A stretch of 64,000 nucleotides of DNA from Bacteroidota bacterium. GTDB taxonomy: Bacteria > Bacteroidota > Bacteroidia > B-17B0 > Aurantibacillaceae. The stretch spans positions 434,001-498,000 of the forward strand of contig JAFLBH010000001.1 of assembly GCA_017303905.1 (NCBI GenBank), in the 5' to 3' direction. Both the position numbers and the translations under genes were made by a program. Below are positions 1-8,350 of this stretch, piece after piece. The notes beneath the pieces were generated by a model that worked only from the letters and a program-made list of their open reading frames with translations, was not told the DNA's origin and did no database searches. Position 1 is the first letter of the stretch; every line of letters starts with the position of its first letter.

Positions 1-294
1 AACGATTCGCTTGTGAAATATGTTCCTGTAAAAGCGAAAGAAAGTTCCAGTGGGGTTTATTCGGGAGGTAAAGCCAAACAGGTGAAAATTAATAAAGAAA
101 AGTTTCAGCGTTTAGAAAAGTTGTTTGCTGAGGCTTTTGAAAAAGAAAGTGAAAAACAAATAATTCGCGAAATGATGAGTGGCGCTCTAAGCGAATATTA
201 TACTAACAAACTGAAAAAGGAAGCCATACTAAAACCTAAATCAGAAATTAAAAAGAAAATTGAAGCTGAGCTTTCCACGATACTCAGTCACTAA
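1..294 (+). CDS. 3' end of an unidentified gene (partial)
   Basis: The reading frame is open to the left edge of the window, so this is the C-terminal part of a longer protein. A GTG at 13 is possible as a start but nothing supports it. The visible 97 residues are charged, rich in Lys and Glu, and probably helical in the second half. No signal peptide, membrane segment or known motif can be seen. The stop codon overlaps the stop of the convergent phosphatase gene. I do not recognise the family. Confidence 0.5.
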   Translation, partial: NDSLVKYVPVKAKESSSGVYSGGKAKQVKINKEKFQRLEKLFAEAFEKESEKQIIREMMSGALSEYYTNKLKKEAILKPKSEIKKKIEAELSTILSH

Positions 295-2570
295 ATTCTT
301 ATACCAATTAAACAAACATCATCGACTTGCTCCAGATTACCGCGCCATTTTTCAAAAGCTTGATGTAAAATTTCCTTTTGTGCAGAAAGCGGCTGTTGCA
401 TGTTCGAAAGCAACAATTCGTTTAGCTGCTTGTATTTAAATTTCTTTCCTTTCGGACCACCAAACTGATCGGCATATCCGTCGGTATATAAATAAATCAC
501 ATCCCCTTTTTGAACATCCAATTTTTGAACCGAAAAAGCATCGTCTCTTACCCCTTTTCCAATTGGCATTTTATCCGCCTTGTATTCTATAATTTCCTTT
601 CCTCTAACTACCACCGGAGCGTTATGCGCTCCCGAAAATGTGAGTTCACGCGTTTTTAAATCCATTCTCAACAACACGCCATCCATACCGTCTTGTCTGC
701 CCTCTTTCGAAATGTTTTTGATTAAGCGCTCACGTACATAATTCAAAATTTCATTCGTTTCTGTTATTTTCTTTTCAGTGATTGCCTCATTTAAAAATGA
801 AATATTCAACAAACTCATAAACGCGCCGGGCACGCCATGTCCGGTACTATCACACACGGCCAGGTAAAAATAGTTTTCTGTTTTCGTCGCCCAATAAAAA
901 TCGCCGCTTACAATATCCTTTGGTTGGAAGAGCACGAAATAATCTTTCAAATACTTCTCCAGGAAACTGTCGTTCGCCAAAAGTGTATACTGAATTCGTT
1001 TTGCATAATTAATGCTATCAACAATTTCCTTTTGCTTTTCTTCCACCAAATGTTTTTGATGTGTTACTTCTGCGGTACGCTCCTTTACTTTGTCTTCCAA
1101 GCCATGTATTAATTCACTAATGGAAGCTTGCATCTTTCTGAATCCATCCGCCAAAATCCCAATCTCATCATTCCCTCTCGCCTCCAAGTGAACATCAAAA
1201 TTTCCTTTGGCCAGTTCTTCCGCATCGTAAGTTAATTCTTTCAGTGGCTTTGTTATTTGTCGCGATACAACGAATGATAATACAATCAACAACACCAAGA
1301 GTCCAATAAATGCTTGAATGATATTATTACGCAATGCTCTTACATGCATGAAGGCCTCTTCTTCATCAATTTCGCTCATGATTACCCAATTCAAACCTAA
1401 AATGTTCAATGGCTTGAAGGCTGACAAAACAGAAACTCCTCTGTAATCATTAAATATTTTACTTCCTGTGTTTCCCTTTATGGCTTCTTCAGTTCCAACA
1501 GTTTTTACCTCTTGCAAACCTACCGTGTTGCCAAAAGCGTGAATACGATTTATGACTTTACTATCTGTTCCAATTTGTTGAAGCATTTTGAAATAATTCG
1601 TGCTGTCTTCAATCAAAAACCGAGACTGATTTCTTAACGTAAAATCCTGTCCTACTAAATAGGTTTCTCCTGTTCTGCCCAAACCCATATCTGACCACTT
1701 ACGACCATTCGTCATAATGTCATCAATTTTCTCTATTGGCATTTGAAAAGCTATTACGCCGACCATCTTGTCGTTTTCGTAAACAGGACAAGCCATGAAT
1801 GAAGCATGAGCATTATATGATGGCAAATACGGCGCAAAGTCTACCAAACTTACAGCGTCCTTTTCTTTAGCATGGCGTACTTCACGGAAACAATTTCCAA
1901 GATTTGTGGTGCTGAATGGTCCGTCGGTTAAAGAAGTAGCGAAATCACTTTCCTTGTAAACAGTGTATACAACATTTCCGCTTTCATTATCGATAAGGAA
2001 AATATCGTAGAAGCCAAAACGCTCACAAATACCTCTTAATACTTTATGATATTTTTTATGAAAAGTATTGTAAGAACAATTAAAGGGCATGGAGTCGGCA
2101 TTTTGTTTTTGCTCGGTAGGAAATGGGTTTTGTACCATAAACCCATGCTGTAATAAAACAGAAGCCTTGTTGTCTGAAAATAATTGTGCAGCCGTTAGTT
2201 TTATATCCAGATTACTATTCAGGCGTTTCAGCGTAACTGTATCCAAATAAGTTAATACTTCCTTTTTATGCTGAGCTAATTGTTGATCATTAATGTTTAA
2301 TTCCTCCGAAATGTTTTTGTACGCGGACTTAAAATTTTGAGCTGCCTCAACAATCATTGGGTTATGAGACAGAGAAACCAATTGGTTTTTTATTTGACTA
2401 AAATAATTGGTGATTTGTGTGGCTTTCATCTCGCGCACTGCAGTCAGACGCTTAAAGGATTCTTCTTCTAAAGATGTTTTGGCGCGGTAATAACTTATAA
2501 TGCCAACCGTAAGCATTGACAAAAAAGCTATCGAAAAAAAAGTAAGAGTTAATTTAACGCCGATTTTCAT
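291..2570 (-). CDS. Cache/HAMP-domain SpoIIE-family protein phosphatase
   Basis: This is a membrane-bound serine/threonine phosphatase of the PP2C/SpoIIE (RsbU-like) type. An N-terminal membrane helix (residues about 7-29) is followed by a large extracytoplasmic sensor of Cache type, a second helix (about 415-437), a HAMP domain and a short coiled coil. The C-terminal SpoIIE domain (about 555-759) has the metal-binding motifs SGDFYWA (near 555) and DSTGHGVPGAF (near 574) and ends in a DDVCLIGIR motif. In Bacteroidota such proteins relay an outside signal to an anti-sigma-antagonist type target or feed into gliding and stress control. No such partner lies next to it, so the target is unknown. 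Its stop codon overlaps that of the convergent gene at the window edge. Confidence 0.88.
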   Translation of the reverse strand: MKIGVKLTLTFFSIAFLSMLTVGIISYYRAKTSLEEESFKRLTAVREMKATQITNYFSQIKNQLVSLSHNPMIVEAAQNFKSAYKNISEELNINDQQLAQHKKEVLTYLDTVTLKRLNSNLDIKLTAAQLFSDNKASVLLQHGFMVQNPFPTEQKQNADSMPFNCSYNTFHKKYHKVLRGICERFGFYDIFLIDNESGNVVYTVYKESDFATSLTDGPFSTTNLGNCFREVRHAKEKDAVSLVDFAPYLPSYNAHASFMACPVYENDKMVGVIAFQMPIEKIDDIMTNGRKWSDMGLGRTGETYLVGQDFTLRNQSRFLIEDSTNYFKMLQQIGTDSKVINRIHAFGNTVGLQEVKTVGTEEAIKGNTGSKIFNDYRGVSVLSAFKPLNILGLNWVIMSEIDEEEAFMHVRALRNNIIQAFIGLLVLLIVLSFVVSRQITKPLKELTYDAEELAKGNFDVHLEARGNDEIGILADGFRKMQASISELIHGLEDKVKERTAEVTHQKHLVEEKQKEIVDSINYAKRIQYTLLANDSFLEKYLKDYFVLFQPKDIVSGDFYWATKTENYFYLAVCDSTGHGVPGAFMSLLNISFLNEAITEKKITETNEILNYVRERLIKNISKEGRQDGMDGVLLRMDLKTRELTFSGAHNAPVVVRGKEIIEYKADKMPIGKGVRDDAFSVQKLDVQKGDVIYLYTDGYADQFGGPKGKKFKYKQLNELLLSNMQQPLSAQKEILHQAFEKWRGNLEQVDDVCLIGIRI

Positions 2571-2634
2571 ACTCTAAAAAGCAATTTGAATATGCAGTAA
2601 TTATTTGGATTAAGCAAGTTTATATTGCCTTCTG

Positions 2635-3537
2635 TTACCAGTCACTGCTGCTTCCGCCACCGCCGGAATCGCCACCGCCGCCGCCATCAAAACTCGACGA
2701 AGAATCGGAACTACTCCAGGAAGAAGAAGAGTCGGAGCTGCTCCATGATGAGGATGAATCGTATGTGCTGCCGCTATAAGAACCGCCGCTGGAAAAATTG
2801 ATATTAGAGGTGGCAATGAACATAAAAAATAAAATGATAGCTCCGACACATGGAAATAAAGCTAAAATGATCGCAATCGTAATAAAGATCACCTTTGCCA
2901 CATTGCCTGTTTGTTTTTTCTTCTTTTGCTTCTTAGAAAGCTTCTTTGGTCGTAAAACATTTCTAATATAAAGAACCAGAAAAATAAAATTAAACGCATA
3001 GCCCAACACCCAGCTCATCCAAGCCGGCCACGCCTCTTCCGAATTCACCGCCGTCTCTTCAGGCTTATATTCGTGTTTACTAAAGTAAATAAGTTGGTCA
3101 ATCCCTGCATTGATGCCGGAGTAATAGTCCTTTTCTTTAAAATACGGACGCATGTACTCGTCTTGAATACGCTTCGTTAATAAATCCGGTAATACGCCTT
3201 CCATTCCGTATCCGGTTTGTATTCTAAATTTTCGGTCGTCAACAAAAACCGCTATAAGCACACCGTTGTTTTTACCCTCTTTGCCTATTTTCCAATTGTG
3301 AAATATTTCTTGTGAGAGAGTCTGTAAATCGGCGCCATTTAAACTGGCAGTGACGTATACAAATATCTGATTGCTCGTGCTGTCTTCAAATGCGCTCAAC
3401 TTAGCATTCAACTCGCTTTGCTGTTCCGCGCTCATTACGCCGGCTTCATCTGTTACATAATTAGAGGGTTGAGCGGGATACTGTGCCCGTAAGAAAAAAG
3501 GAATAAATAAAAGTAAATAACAGATGCGTTTTAACAT
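2635..3537 (-). CDS. TPM-domain (YgcG-like) membrane protein with Ser/Gly-rich tail
   Basis: A signal peptide (about residues 1-18) leads into a TPM domain (about 24-150) with the family's typical opening, in which a short Tyr/Val segment precedes a DEAGVMS-type motif. Two membrane spans follow at about 168-190 and 212-242, with a Lys-rich loop between them. The last 55 residues are almost only Ser, Trp, Asp and Gly. That organisation matches the YgcG/Psb32-type proteins, in which an exported TPM domain is anchored by C-terminal helices and a Gly/Ser tail. TPM domains have been linked to phosphatase activity or to membrane-complex maintenance, but the substrate here is unknown. The gene diverges from the caspase-like gene. 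Confidence 0.85.
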   Translation of the reverse strand: MLKRICYLLLFIPFFLRAQYPAQPSNYVTDEAGVMSAEQQSELNAKLSAFEDSTSNQIFVYVTASLNGADLQTLSQEIFHNWKIGKEGKNNGVLIAVFVDDRKFRIQTGYGMEGVLPDLLTKRIQDEYMRPYFKEKDYYSGINAGIDQLIYFSKHEYKPEETAVNSEEAWPAWMSWVLGYAFNFIFLVLYIRNVLRPKKLSKKQKKKKQTGNVAKVIFITIAIILALFPCVGAIILFFMFIATSNINFSSGGSYSGSTYDSSSSWSSSDSSSSWSSSDSSSSFDGGGGGDSGGGGSSSDW

Positions 3538-3573
3538 AGATTAAAGATAAAAATTATTTGATACTTTTACATT

Positions 3574-6500
3574 ATGCGGAAATTATTCCTTTTACTTTTC
3601 CTAGTTCCTTTATTTACCTTTTCTCAATTAAAGGATATAAAAATTATAATTCCAAAGGATTTTGGCTACAGTTACTTCGATTTTGTTCAGTTTCTACCAG
3701 GAGAAAAGCATTTTGCGGTATGCTCCAACGCTCTTACAATATTTAATACGGAAACATCCGAGGTAATTGATGAAATTGATTTGCCCTATCTTGCCAAAAA
3801 CTTATCTATCAATCCTGCCGGTGATTTACTGATGGTTTGCGCCAACAACGAACTCATCATTTTTTCGTTTAAAGAGCAAAAGCTTCAAACAATTTTCAAA
3901 ACCAATAGTGCCGAATTAATAAAAGGACTTCCGAACAGCGATTACTATGGTGCCCTTCACATCAGTGGTTGTTTCTTTACAGGGAAAGGAAATCTAATTT
4001 ATGTAAGTGTTGGCACCTTTACGCTTATCTACGATTTTGAAAATAAAAAAGCGATAAGCTCTCATGCGTTTCCTGTTGCCGATTATATGTATCATGCGGC
4101 GCCATATATTAAAGGAGAAGAAGCTATTTTGGCAAAATCATCCGGAACGGTAACGTCCATTATAAAACAATCATTAAGTAATTTAACCCAAACAACAACT
4201 GTTATTGAAGATATAGGCAGCGTCAGTAAATATAAAATCAGAGATTCCCTCTTGATGTGTACGACATCAGATAATTTTTTTGCGCTTAATTTAACGAACA
4301 ATAAAATTGTTTATGAAGTTATGATGCCAAAAAAATACACGGCCTACTACAATACAACACAACAACAATATTTACGGAAGCCCAGGGCACTGAGCACTAA
4401 TGTTGATGAAAAAACTCTGGCTGACGATTACATTTACGATATGGATCTATGGCCAGGCACCTCTCAGTTGGTTTGCCTTACCATGAAAGGCATCAAGTTT
4501 GTTGACATGCCGAAAAAAACACTAGTAAAAACAAGTGAAGGCATTTTTACCAATCTGAAGTTTTCTTCTGAAGGTCGTCGTCTTATAACTAACGGATTTA
4601 CCTCTTACAAAGCATTGCGCGTGTACCGACCCGATAATATGCAAATCATTTCGGAGCGTGCCGCCATGGACAATCCTATTTACTTTGCGGATGTTAGTCC
4701 GAATAAACGTTGGCTATACACAAAAGGATTAAGCACCGCCTATCTCTGGGACTTAAACAATTTCAGTAAATATGCTGAGATAAAAGACATCAGTAACAAC
4801 GACACATCATCGGTGTATAATTTGTTTTTCTTAAACGACTCGGAAATTGTTGTCAATTCAGGAAGGGCCTATCCAAATTTTAATCTCAACATCTACAATA
4901 TTGCGAAGAAAAAATATACACGGACTATCAAAAAAAACATCACCGCTTCCACAAGCGGATTTAAAAACGGAGAATTCTATTATGCAGATTTTACCTCTTT
5001 GCACATTATTAATTTAAAAACAATGGCGGAAGAAAAGTATGAGGGAATGTTTTCACTGGCCGCCAACAATCTTTACAAAATCATTTCGTTTACAAAAGAC
5101 TTGGTCTTCGTTCCCGGCGCAGGGAATTACAAAATCATTAATCGCAAAACAAAGGCTACTGAATTTGAAAGCCAGACCTGGTCGATGACGGCGCCGGTTA
5201 TTATAAGTCCGGATAATAAATCCATTTATACCTCAGCCCAAATTAATAAAAAGAAAAACTTCAATGGTTACGAAAGCGAAGTGCCCACCAATGCTATTGT
5301 GAAAATAGACATGGTTAGTAAAAAAATCGTTCGTGACTACGCGGAGTCATATTATCCATATGATTTTCTTTTAAAAGAAGACGGTAAAAAAATTGGGATT
5401 TGGTATATCAAATACGACATTGCCAATTACAACAGTGAGTATAAAGAAACGGTTTACTCCGAATACGAAACCGAAAGCGGAAAAGAGCTGTTTACAAAAA
5501 CGCTTGCGAAAACTCCTGACATTATTCCTTTTCATACTACGAGTGAAAGCGGAAAGTATTTTGCTTTGAGTGATGCTCTTGGTAAACAATTTAAAATTTA
5601 TAACAGCAATGCCGAAGAGGTGTATGATTTAAGTGAAAGCAATATTTTAATGCCAAAATGCTTTTTTATTGAAGAACAAGATAAAGTAATTGTAACCGGA
5701 ATGTCAACCTCCCTGGCAACATTCATTGATCTTAAAAACAAAAAAGTAATCGGACAAATTGCAAACGCATTAAATGATAATTACTTTATAATAACTCCGG
5801 AATTACACTACATGGGCTCTAAAGATTTTATTAAAAACATGCGCTTTAAATATAAAAGTGAAATGTTCAGCTTTGAACAGTTCGACGCTTACTTAAATCA
5901 ACCGCATCAAGTACTTCGTTCCTTCGGATGCAACGACAGTGCTTTAATTAAGGCTTATGAAACAGCATATACCAAGCGCATGAAAGTTTTAGGGATTGCT
6001 CCCGGAAGTAAAATTAATTTCACCGCACATCCGGATTTTCAATACATAAATCTTAACGAAGAGAGTGCCGGTAAAATTAATTTTTCAGTGAGTTTAAACA
6101 AAGGGCAAGGCAAGTTGAAACAAATTACCGTACTCAATAATGGTACGCAGGTGTATACTGAAAGTATCAATGAGTCCTCGGCATCTCACTATGAAAAAAC
6201 AATTTCATTAGAAACAGCCTCCGGCATCAATCGATTTGAATTTATTGCCCGCGATGAAAATGGATTGGAAAGTCCACGTACAGTAAGACTCTATAATAAT
6301 ACCAAAGAAGTGAAACCAAATCTTTACATGGTTGTGGTGGCTTCCGAAAAATTTAAGAATACCGATTTTGATTTGTCTTACGCCGTGAAAGATGCCAGCG
6401 ATATGGCCAACATGATGAGTAATTCCAAGTCGTTTGGTAAAATAGAAATCAAAAAACTTTTTAATCAGTCTTTTACTACCGATTCTGTGAAGCAATTAAA

Positions 6501-7119
6501 AACATTTTTCGATAAAGCCAACATTAATGATGTGGTGATGGTGTTTTTTGCGGGACATGGTTATTTAGACGAAGATTTCAGCTATTACTTTCCTACTTAT
6601 TATACTGACTTTTCTGATCCGAAAATTAATTCGGTTGCCTTCAAAGAATTTGAAAAACTGTTTACACAAATGAAGCCTATTCGTAAATTAATGTTTATTG
6701 ATGCGTGCTTTAGTGGTGAGGTGGATGAAGATATTTATAATGAAGACGGTGGAGAACAAAAGAAAAATAAAGATGGTCGTGATGTTAGGATAGCAGGCAA
6801 AGCTTTTACGCAAACAACGGCCATGGAAATGTCGAAAGCCATTTTCTCTGATTTAAGGCAGAATTCCGGAGCAACCATTATTTCATCGGCAGGCGGAACA
6901 GAAGCGGCATTTGAAGGTGAGAAATGGAAAAATGGCTTGTTTACACATTGTGTACTAGAAGGCTTGAGTAATTTCAAAGCTGATAATAATCACGATAAAA
7001 AAATTACATTAAGTGAGTTACAGAAATTTGTGGCTGAGGAAGTAAACAATCTATCGGGCGGAAAACAAACCCCCACTTACCGTATGGAGAACACGGTTTT
7101 AGATTACCAGTTATGGTAA
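3574..7119 (+). CDS. Beta-propeller protein with C-terminal caspase-like (C14) protease domain
   Basis: A signal peptide (residues 1-17, ending FTFSQ) is followed by about 800 residues of WD40-like repeated beta strands. A linker with an immunoglobulin-like stretch ending in RVRLYNNT-type strands comes next, then a caspase-fold domain (about 905-1181). The catalytic dyad is visible as His995 in FAGHG and Cys1045 in DACFSG. Caspase-like proteins with propeller domains are common in Bacteroidota and are usually called metacaspase or orthocaspase relatives; this one looks exported. The first ATG that gives a proper signal peptide was used. A TACTTTTA box at 3562-3569 resembles the -7 promoter element. 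Substrate and role are unknown. Confidence 0.85.
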   Translation: MRKLFLLLFLVPLFTFSQLKDIKIIIPKDFGYSYFDFVQFLPGEKHFAVCSNALTIFNTETSEVIDEIDLPYLAKNLSINPAGDLLMVCANNELIIFSFKEQKLQTIFKTNSAELIKGLPNSDYYGALHISGCFFTGKGNLIYVSVGTFTLIYDFENKKAISSHAFPVADYMYHAAPYIKGEEAILAKSSGTVTSIIKQSLSNLTQTTTVIEDIGSVSKYKIRDSLLMCTTSDNFFALNLTNNKIVYEVMMPKKYTAYYNTTQQQYLRKPRALSTNVDEKTLADDYIYDMDLWPGTSQLVCLTMKGIKFVDMPKKTLVKTSEGIFTNLKFSSEGRRLITNGFTSYKALRVYRPDNMQIISERAAMDNPIYFADVSPNKRWLYTKGLSTAYLWDLNNFSKYAEIKDISNNDTSSVYNLFFLNDSEIVVNSGRAYPNFNLNIYNIAKKKYTRTIKKNITASTSGFKNGEFYYADFTSLHIINLKTMAEEKYEGMFSLAANNLYKIISFTKDLVFVPGAGNYKIINRKTKATEFESQTWSMTAPVIISPDNKSIYTSAQINKKKNFNGYESEVPTNAIVKIDMVSKKIVRDYAESYYPYDFLLKEDGKKIGIWYIKYDIANYNSEYKETVYSEYETESGKELFTKTLAKTPDIIPFHTTSESGKYFALSDALGKQFKIYNSNAEEVYDLSESNILMPKCFFIEEQDKVIVTGMSTSLATFIDLKNKKVIGQIANALNDNYFIITPELHYMGSKDFIKNMRFKYKSEMFSFEQFDAYLNQPHQVLRSFGCNDSALIKAYETAYTKRMKVLGIAPGSKINFTAHPDFQYINLNEESAGKINFSVSLNKGQGKLKQITVLNNGTQVYTESINESSASHYEKTISLETASGINRFEFIARDENGLESPRTVRLYNNTKEVKPNLYMVVVASEKFKNTDFDLSYAVKDASDMANMMSNSKSFGKIEIKKLFNQSFTTDSVKQLKTFFDKANINDVVMVFFAGHGYLDEDFSYYFPTYYTDFSDPKINSVAFKEFEKLFTQMKPIRKLMFIDACFSGEVDEDIYNEDGGEQKKNKDGRDVRIAGKAFTQTTAMEMSKAIFSDLRQNSGATIISSAGGTEAAFEGEKWKNGLFTHCVLEGLSNFKADNNHDKKITLSELQKFVAEEVNNLSGGKQTPTYRMENTVLDYQLW

Positions 7120-7213
7120 AATAAGTGCCACTTGTCTGATTTTGGTCATTTATTACATTTCTTAACAATTGCTTCGCTGCCTTTGTTATACTTTTACTCT
7201 ATATTTTATTATT

Positions 7214-8350
7214 ATGAAAAAGTTAATAATTGCTTTATTGTTTTTGTATGGTGGTGCTGTTGTGTCACAAAACAAACAAACCGGAGATTCACTGGGATTA
7301 CCGGGAGATAACCTTAACTTATATTCAGTGTTAGATGTGTTTCGTGATTCGCCAACGCTTGAGGCTTTTGAAAAATCGTTGAACACCGAAAACAATAAGC
7401 TCAATAATCTCGATCTTAACAATGATGATAAAATCGATTATATTAAAGTATTAGACAGTAAAGATGGTGATTCTCATTTAATTACTTTACAAGTTGAAGT
7501 AAGCAAAACAGAAAAACAAGACGTTGCTGTCATAACGGTTGATAAAGACGCCAACGGAAAAACCAAAGTTCAGGTTGTAGGTGATCCTGAATTATATGGA
7601 AAAGATTATATCATTGAACCAAATGATGACACTGCCGGAAAAAAACAAACCGCCTCAACTTCTCCGAACAAATCAAACAAAACATCAGACACAACAGTTT
7701 CTGCTGATGGAAAAACAGTTATCATTAATAACACAACCAACAATTATTACAATTCGGATAACAGCAATCAGCCAACTGAAGATGTAAAACCTGTGCCCCC
7801 TGTTAATCAATGGGTCATTGTAAATTATATTTACTCTCCCGGTTATGTTGTGTATGCTTCGCCGTGGTATTGGGGATATTATCCGGGTTGGTGGAATCCG
7901 TGGAAACCTTTGTTTTGGCATCATTACTATTGGCATTATCATCACCATCATTTTTATCATCATCATTATTATTATCATCATGCGCCGTTTTTCTATTCTA
8001 AAACATATCCAAAGTATTATGCTGAACGACGTTCTGTTTCTGCAAACTATACGGAAAGAAAAAACACAGGAACTTTCAAGAAAACATATAGCCGTCCGGA
8101 TTTAGGTAAACCTCCTGTTGGCCGACCAAATCCTGCATTTAGCAATGACAAACCCGGTAAAAATGTTGCGCCCGTAAAACCAATGAAACCCGGAAATGTG
8201 AGTCCGGTGAAGCCGGCTCCGAATAAACAACCTATGCAAATGCCAAAGTCAAATCCTAAACCTCCCGTGATTAAGAGTCCGCCTAAAGGAGGAGTTGCTC
8301 CTGCTCCACGTCCGTCAGGTGGAAATAGTGGCGGTGGAAGAAGGCATTAA
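7214..8350 (+). CDS. Exported His/Tyr-rich protein with EF-hand-like motif
   Basis: Start chosen at ATG 7214 because it begins a normal signal peptide (MKKLIIALLFLYGGAVVSQ); the frame is open further upstream but that extension is not plausible. The N-terminal conserved part includes a DLNNDDKIDYIKV segment, an Asp/Asn calcium-loop-like motif, and an LYGKDYIIEP strand. The middle is Thr/Asn-rich. It is followed by an aromatic Trp/Tyr/Pro stretch and about 30 residues that are nearly all His and Tyr (near 237-265). The C-terminal third is rich in Pro, Lys and Asn. The N-terminal part looks like a family of uncharacterised Bacteroidota proteins. The His-rich stretch could bind metal. Its end overlaps by 4 nt the convergent TonB receptor gene. 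Confidence 0.75.
   Translation: MKKLIIALLFLYGGAVVSQNKQTGDSLGLPGDNLNLYSVLDVFRDSPTLEAFEKSLNTENNKLNNLDLNNDDKIDYIKVLDSKDGDSHLITLQVEVSKTEKQDVAVITVDKDANGKTKVQVVGDPELYGKDYIIEPNDDTAGKKQTASTSPNKSNKTSDTTVSADGKTVIINNTTNNYYNSDNSNQPTEDVKPVPPVNQWVIVNYIYSPGYVVYASPWYWGYYPGWWNPWKPLFWHHYYWHYHHHHFYHHHYYYHHAPFFYSKTYPKYYAERRSVSANYTERKNTGTFKKTYSRPDLGKPPVGRPNPAFSNDKPGKNVAPVKPMKPGNVSPVKPAPNKQPMQMPKSNPKPPVIKSPPKGGVAPAPRPSGGNSGGGRRH

Noticed and set aside
2610..2849. Alternative-frame open stretch over the Ser/Gly-rich tail of the TPM-domain gene
   Set aside because: It only mirrors low-complexity codons of the overlapping gene.
7685..8105. Long antisense and alternative-frame open stretches over the His/Tyr-rich region, rich in Ile and Met
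   Set aside because: They are shadows of the repeated CAT/CAC/TAT codons of the true gene; no signal peptide, promoter or composition supports them.
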